A stretch of DNA of 16,683 bases, taken from Candidatus Pacebacteria bacterium UBA6188. Lineage in GTDB: Bacteria; Patescibacteriota; Microgenomatia; UBA1400; PJMF01. Shown piece by piece: positions 13,590-16,683 of this stretch. Location of the stretch: contig DITI01000044.1 in the NCBI GenBank assembly GCA_002422765.1, positions 1 through 16,683 on the forward strand, given 5' to 3'. A program made the position numbers and the translations under genes. Within the stretch, counting starts at the first letter, position 1. Every line of letters begins with the position of its first letter. The notes below the pieces were generated by a model. The model did no database searches and was not told where the DNA came from. It worked only from the letters and a program-made list of their open reading frames with translations.

Positions 13590-14513
13590 ATGCAAGCAGA
13601 TGAAGGTGGTAAAGATTTTACCAATGACGTGCCAATTGAAGAAAGACTTAAATTTCCTGACATATCTATATTTCAAGATTTGGTAGAAGTAATGCAAAAT
13701 TCTCGTATGTTTGGCTTTCCCAAGCGAGAACTCGATAGAATTTACGAATTTTGGACTGAAATGAATGATTTAACTAGAAGTGTAATTAGAATGAGCAAAT
13801 CACTAAAGGCAATGGGAGTTCCATCCGAAGAAAAAAAACAAGCAAAAGAATATTTTGATGACCTAGTTGAGGCGATTGCTAATATCGCCGAAGCAATGCG
13901 TAACTTCGCAAATAAGCCAAAAGAAGATTGCTCTTGGAAACAAGATGGAAAACCAATTTATCAAGCGATTAGGAACTATGATGAAGATGAGACAACAGGC
14001 GTATACGAAGACTCCATCGTAGCCTTGTTTGAAGCAATCTCTGAAACAATTCAACAAAGACAACTAGATGAAAGAGAAATTCGTCAAAGAATTGCACAGC
14101 ATGCAATTCAAGAATTATGGACCAGCTTCGATTACGAGAGATTCTATTATGCTGGCGACGTAGATCAAGACTCCACTACTATAGATGATTTTGATACAGA
14201 GAAAGATGAATTTTTAAGCGCTCTAAGTGGTGATTCTTGGACAGAAGAAGAGCTTGCCCAACAAAAAAAGAAGATCAGTGCATTAAGAAGAGCAGTTGAA
14301 GATATTGATGATGGAAGTTATGCAGAAAATATCTCCATACTGTGGAATGCGGCGAGAGGAAAAGGTAAAAAACGCACCACAGCTATTGATGTTATAGTTG
14401 CCACTGAAGAAATATTGAGAGACCTGGATAATGAGGGTGTTTTTGAATGGGATCCAGATGAGGAAGCTGAAGACTATGAAGATGAAGAAGAAGATGTTGG
14501 TGACGAAGAATAA
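13590..14513 (+). CDS. Unrecognised acidic, helical protein with Asp/Glu tail
   Basis: This 307-residue protein is not recognised. It has no signal peptide or membrane segment. It is predicted to be mainly helical, with long amphipathic stretches (for example residues ~40-75 and ~150-180). The first ~110 residues are mixed-charge. From ~190 on the protein is strongly acidic, with one basic interruption (ARGKGKKRTT, about 259-268). The last ~25 residues are almost all Asp and Glu. Such tails occur in DNA-mimic proteins, chaperones and antitoxins, but nothing here settles which. It has a strong SD, unlike most genes in the window, and is divergent from the HEPN gene across a perfect inverted repeat. 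A PBP gene follows 93 bases later with its own possible promoter. Confidence 0.65.
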   Translation: MQADEGGKDFTNDVPIEERLKFPDISIFQDLVEVMQNSRMFGFPKRELDRIYEFWTEMNDLTRSVIRMSKSLKAMGVPSEEKKQAKEYFDDLVEAIANIAEAMRNFANKPKEDCSWKQDGKPIYQAIRNYDEDETTGVYEDSIVALFEAISETIQQRQLDEREIRQRIAQHAIQELWTSFDYERFYYAGDVDQDSTTIDDFDTEKDEFLSALSGDSWTEEELAQQKKKISALRRAVEDIDDGSYAENISILWNAARGKGKKRTTAIDVIVATEEILRDLDNEGVFEWDPDEEAEDYEDEEEDVGDEE

Positions 14514-14584
14514 CTCCATAATTCATATTTCTAATTCTTGAGTTGTTTGGTTACGCTTAAATGTTTCAGCCACCAAAAATATAG

Positions 14585-14590
14585 TAGAAT
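14585..14590 (+). promoter_or_regulatory. Possible -10 box for the second PBP gene
   Basis: TAGAAT (within TATAGTAGAATAG) lies 16 bases before the ATG at 14607. No good -35 is visible at the normal spacing. No SD is seen before the start, which fits a short leader. Confidence 0.35.
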
Positions 14591-14606
14591 AGAGGTCATC
14601 CAAAAT

Positions 14607-16683
14607 ATGCACCCATTTCGTCTAGCCGAGAAAAAAAGAGTTAAAGTCAAGAAAATCAGAGGTAGGTCTTGGAGTGCTCTTTGGAATCGATTGCAAAGAA
14701 GTAAAAGCATGCAGATTGGCTTGGCTTTATTGGTCTTGGCCATCTTGTCTGTTTTGATTTACCTCTACAAACAATTACCTTCTCCAAGTAATTTAACTTC
14801 CAATGAAAATTTCCCAGTCAGCACCCAAATTTTTGATCGCAATGGTCAACTATTATATGAGATTTATGGCAATGAGAACCGCATTCCGATCAAAATCTCA
14901 GACTTACCAGATCACGTCATTAAAGCTACGGTCGCTATTGAAGATAAAAATTTTTATAAACACCACGGCTTGGATCTGCGCGGTTTACTGAGAGCTGGCT
15001 TTAATAATTTTAGTGGTGGCGACATTCAAGGTGGCTCCACTATTACTCAACAATTAGTCAAAAATGCCCTACTCAGCAAGGAAAAAACCTTGCAACGCAA
15101 AATTAAAGAAGCTGTCTTGGCGGTCATGACCGAGATCATTTACGATAAAGAAGAGATCTTAGAGATGTATCTCAACTACATCTCTTATGGTGGCACAGCA
15201 GTTGGTATTGAGGCTGCAGCTAATAAATATTTTGACAAAAGTGCCAAAGATTTGACCCTAGCTGAAGCTTCACTCTTGGCTGGTTTGCCTCAGTCACCCA
15301 CTACTTACTCGCCATTTGGCTCTAATCCAGAAAGAGGTAAAAATCGCCAAAAAGAAGTTTTGCGTCGCATGGTTGAGGACAAATATTTGACTTCAGAGGA
15401 AGCTACTCAAGCTGAGAATGAAGTCTTAGCCTTTGCTATCAAGAGAACAGATATTAAAGCGCCTCATTTTGTCTTCTACATTAAGGATTTGCTTTACTCT
15501 AAGTACGGAGAAAAAATGGTTGAGACTGGCGGACTACGAGTCAAAACTACCCTCGACCTAGAATTGCAAGAAACCGCGCAAGCTTCTTTGTCCGCTGAGG
15601 TTAGTCAGCTAGCTAGAATGAAGGTGGGCAATGGAGCGAGCTTGGTCACCAAGCCCAATACTGGTGAGATTTTGGCCATGATTGGCTCCAAAGATTATTT
15701 TGACGTTCAAGCTGATGGTCAAGTCAATGTAGTTCTTGCCCAGAGACAACCTGGTTCATCAATCAAGCCACTGATGTACGCTACTGCTTTTGCTGAAAAA
15801 ACCCTCAATCCTGGCTCGACGGTCTTGGATATTCCCACTTGTTTCCGCGTTGCTGGTCAGAGAGATTATTGTCCCAAAAATTACACTGGCGGCTTCGCTG
15901 GACCAGTCACCATTCGTTACTCTCTAGGTAATTCGCTAAACATTCCCGCTGTTAAAGCTCTGGCTACTATTGGAGTAGAAAAATTCATGCAACAGGCCAA
16001 AGCAATGGGCATTAACACTTGGATTGATCCTGCCAACTATGGCCTATCCCTGACTCTGGGTGGAGGTGAAGTTAAAATGATTGAATTGGCTGAAGCCTTT
16101 GGTGTTTTGGCCAATCAAGGTGTAAGAGTACCTCTGACTGGCATTCTGGAAATTAGCAATTATAAAGGTGAAATTTTAGAGCAATATTACCCTCAAACAA
16201 CTAAGGATGATTTAGAGTACCTCAATGAAAACGAATTGGCCAGCGAACAAAATCAGCTCCAAAGAGTGATGAATCGTGCTCCAGCCTACCTAACCAGCCA
16301 CATTCTACAAGACAACAATGCCCGCTTGGCTGCCTTTGGCTCCAACTCTGAGCTACTGATCAAAAATAAAATTGTCTCCGCCAAAACTGGCACCACCAAT
16401 GACTTAAAAGACAACTGGACGGTTGGTTACACCCCAGAATTTCTCACTATCGTCTGGGTAGGCAATAATGACAGTAAATCAATGAGTTACTTGGCCTCTG
16501 GTATTACTGGGGCAGCTCCGATTTGGCATGATATTATGGAATATATTCTCCAAGACCAAGAAACAATTTGGCCAGAAAAACCAGCCGACGTCAAAATCGC
16601 CAACGTTTGTCTGACTGGCATGCCAGCCTCAGCTGGCCTAGGAGCTCTACTGGTGAGTAGTGGCGACAACGAAGAAAGTGTGG
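14607..16683 (+). CDS. Second class A penicillin-binding protein, 3'-truncated by the window
   Basis: The frame runs open from the ATG at 14607 to the window end, so the C-terminus is missing. It encodes a short basic cytoplasmic tail (~36 residues with a single RGR), one membrane segment (~37-54), a GT51 domain and a transpeptidase domain. The GT51 motifs are AIEDKNFYKHHG (E112 expected catalytic) and QGGSTITQQL (141-150). The transpeptidase motifs are SSIK (S384, K387), SLN (443-445) and KTGT (593-596). It is clearly a paralog of the protein at 5140-7599: motif order and many blocks agree, such as FGSNPE, KAPHFV, RQPGSSIKP and GITGA-PIW. It lacks that protein's long AT-hook-like extension. 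It makes cross-linked peptidoglycan at the outer face of the membrane. Confidence 0.95.
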   Translation, partial: MHPFRLAEKKRVKVKKIRGRSWSALWNRLQRSKSMQIGLALLVLAILSVLIYLYKQLPSPSNLTSNENFPVSTQIFDRNGQLLYEIYGNENRIPIKISDLPDHVIKATVAIEDKNFYKHHGLDLRGLLRAGFNNFSGGDIQGGSTITQQLVKNALLSKEKTLQRKIKEAVLAVMTEIIYDKEEILEMYLNYISYGGTAVGIEAAANKYFDKSAKDLTLAEASLLAGLPQSPTTYSPFGSNPERGKNRQKEVLRRMVEDKYLTSEEATQAENEVLAFAIKRTDIKAPHFVFYIKDLLYSKYGEKMVETGGLRVKTTLDLELQETAQASLSAEVSQLARMKVGNGASLVTKPNTGEILAMIGSKDYFDVQADGQVNVVLAQRQPGSSIKPLMYATAFAEKTLNPGSTVLDIPTCFRVAGQRDYCPKNYTGGFAGPVTIRYSLGNSLNIPAVKALATIGVEKFMQQAKAMGINTWIDPANYGLSLTLGGGEVKMIELAEAFGVLANQGVRVPLTGILEISNYKGEILEQYYPQTTKDDLEYLNENELASEQNQLQRVMNRAPAYLTSHILQDNNARLAAFGSNSELLIKNKIVSAKTGTTNDLKDNWTVGYTPEFLTIVWVGNNDSKSMSYLASGITGAAPIWHDIMEYILQDQETIWPEKPADVKIANVCLTGMPASAGLGALLVSSGDNEESV

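Noticed and set aside
14283..14743. - strand frames opposite the acidic-protein gene and the PBP start
   Set aside because: They are low-complexity antisense translations without a start signal; the + strand genes explain the region.

Overview
The window is AT-rich, compact bacterial DNA that looks like a streamlined Patescibacteria (CPR) genome, perhaps of Microgenomates type. That placement is an inference. It rests on short spacers, a DUF5667-type surface protein, two class A penicillin-binding protein (PBP) paralogs, a stand-alone vitamin B12-dependent ribonucleotide reductase, and a Sua5-TsaE fusion. All long reading frames are intact under the standard code. TGA occurs once as a stop, at the end of the 114-residue gene after nrdJ, so nothing suggests UGA recoding.

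Left arm (1-5143, + strand): a tightly packed run encoding a 5'-truncated Sua5/TsaC-TsaE fusion and TsaD (tRNA t6A37 synthesis), then a large one-pass membrane protein with a propeller-like outer part, SmpB (ribosome rescue), a two-helix membrane protein, bacterial cytidylate kinase, and a 69-residue tail-anchored protein. This run meets the - strand genes tail to tail with a 4-base overlap.

Middle (5140-13323, - strand), read in the direction of transcription. First comes a four-gene cluster: a small RnlA-like HEPN protein, an archaeal-type CMP-kinase-like protein with a lysine-less P-loop, a degenerate CPBP-family membrane protein and a DUF5667-type membrane protein. Next is nrdR, a 199-base leader, nrdJ and a small coupled gene. 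Last is a class A PBP with a long basic cytoplasmic extension. Two NrdR boxes, 32 bp apart start to start, lie upstream of nrdR. The nrdR-nrdJ spacer folds into an elaborate structure whose G-U pairs form only in the nrdJ-sense RNA.

Right arm (13324-16683): a 266-base divergent intergenic region carries a perfect 23-bp inverted repeat enclosing 123 bases. It separates the HEPN gene from an unrecognised, very acidic 307-residue protein. A second class A PBP follows, running off the end of the window without a stop.

The genes cover tRNA modification, ribosome rescue, nucleotide supply (two CMP-kinase-type proteins, NrdJ, NrdR) and peptidoglycan synthesis (two PBPs). The best candidates for undescribed biology are: the structured nrdJ leader; the PBP whose cytoplasmic tail carries three AT-hook-like GRP/GRG blocks; and the HEPN/kinase-like cluster facing the acidic-protein gene across the inverted repeat. 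No tRNA, rRNA, CRISPR array or transposase was found. No gene-free stretch exceeds 300 bases.
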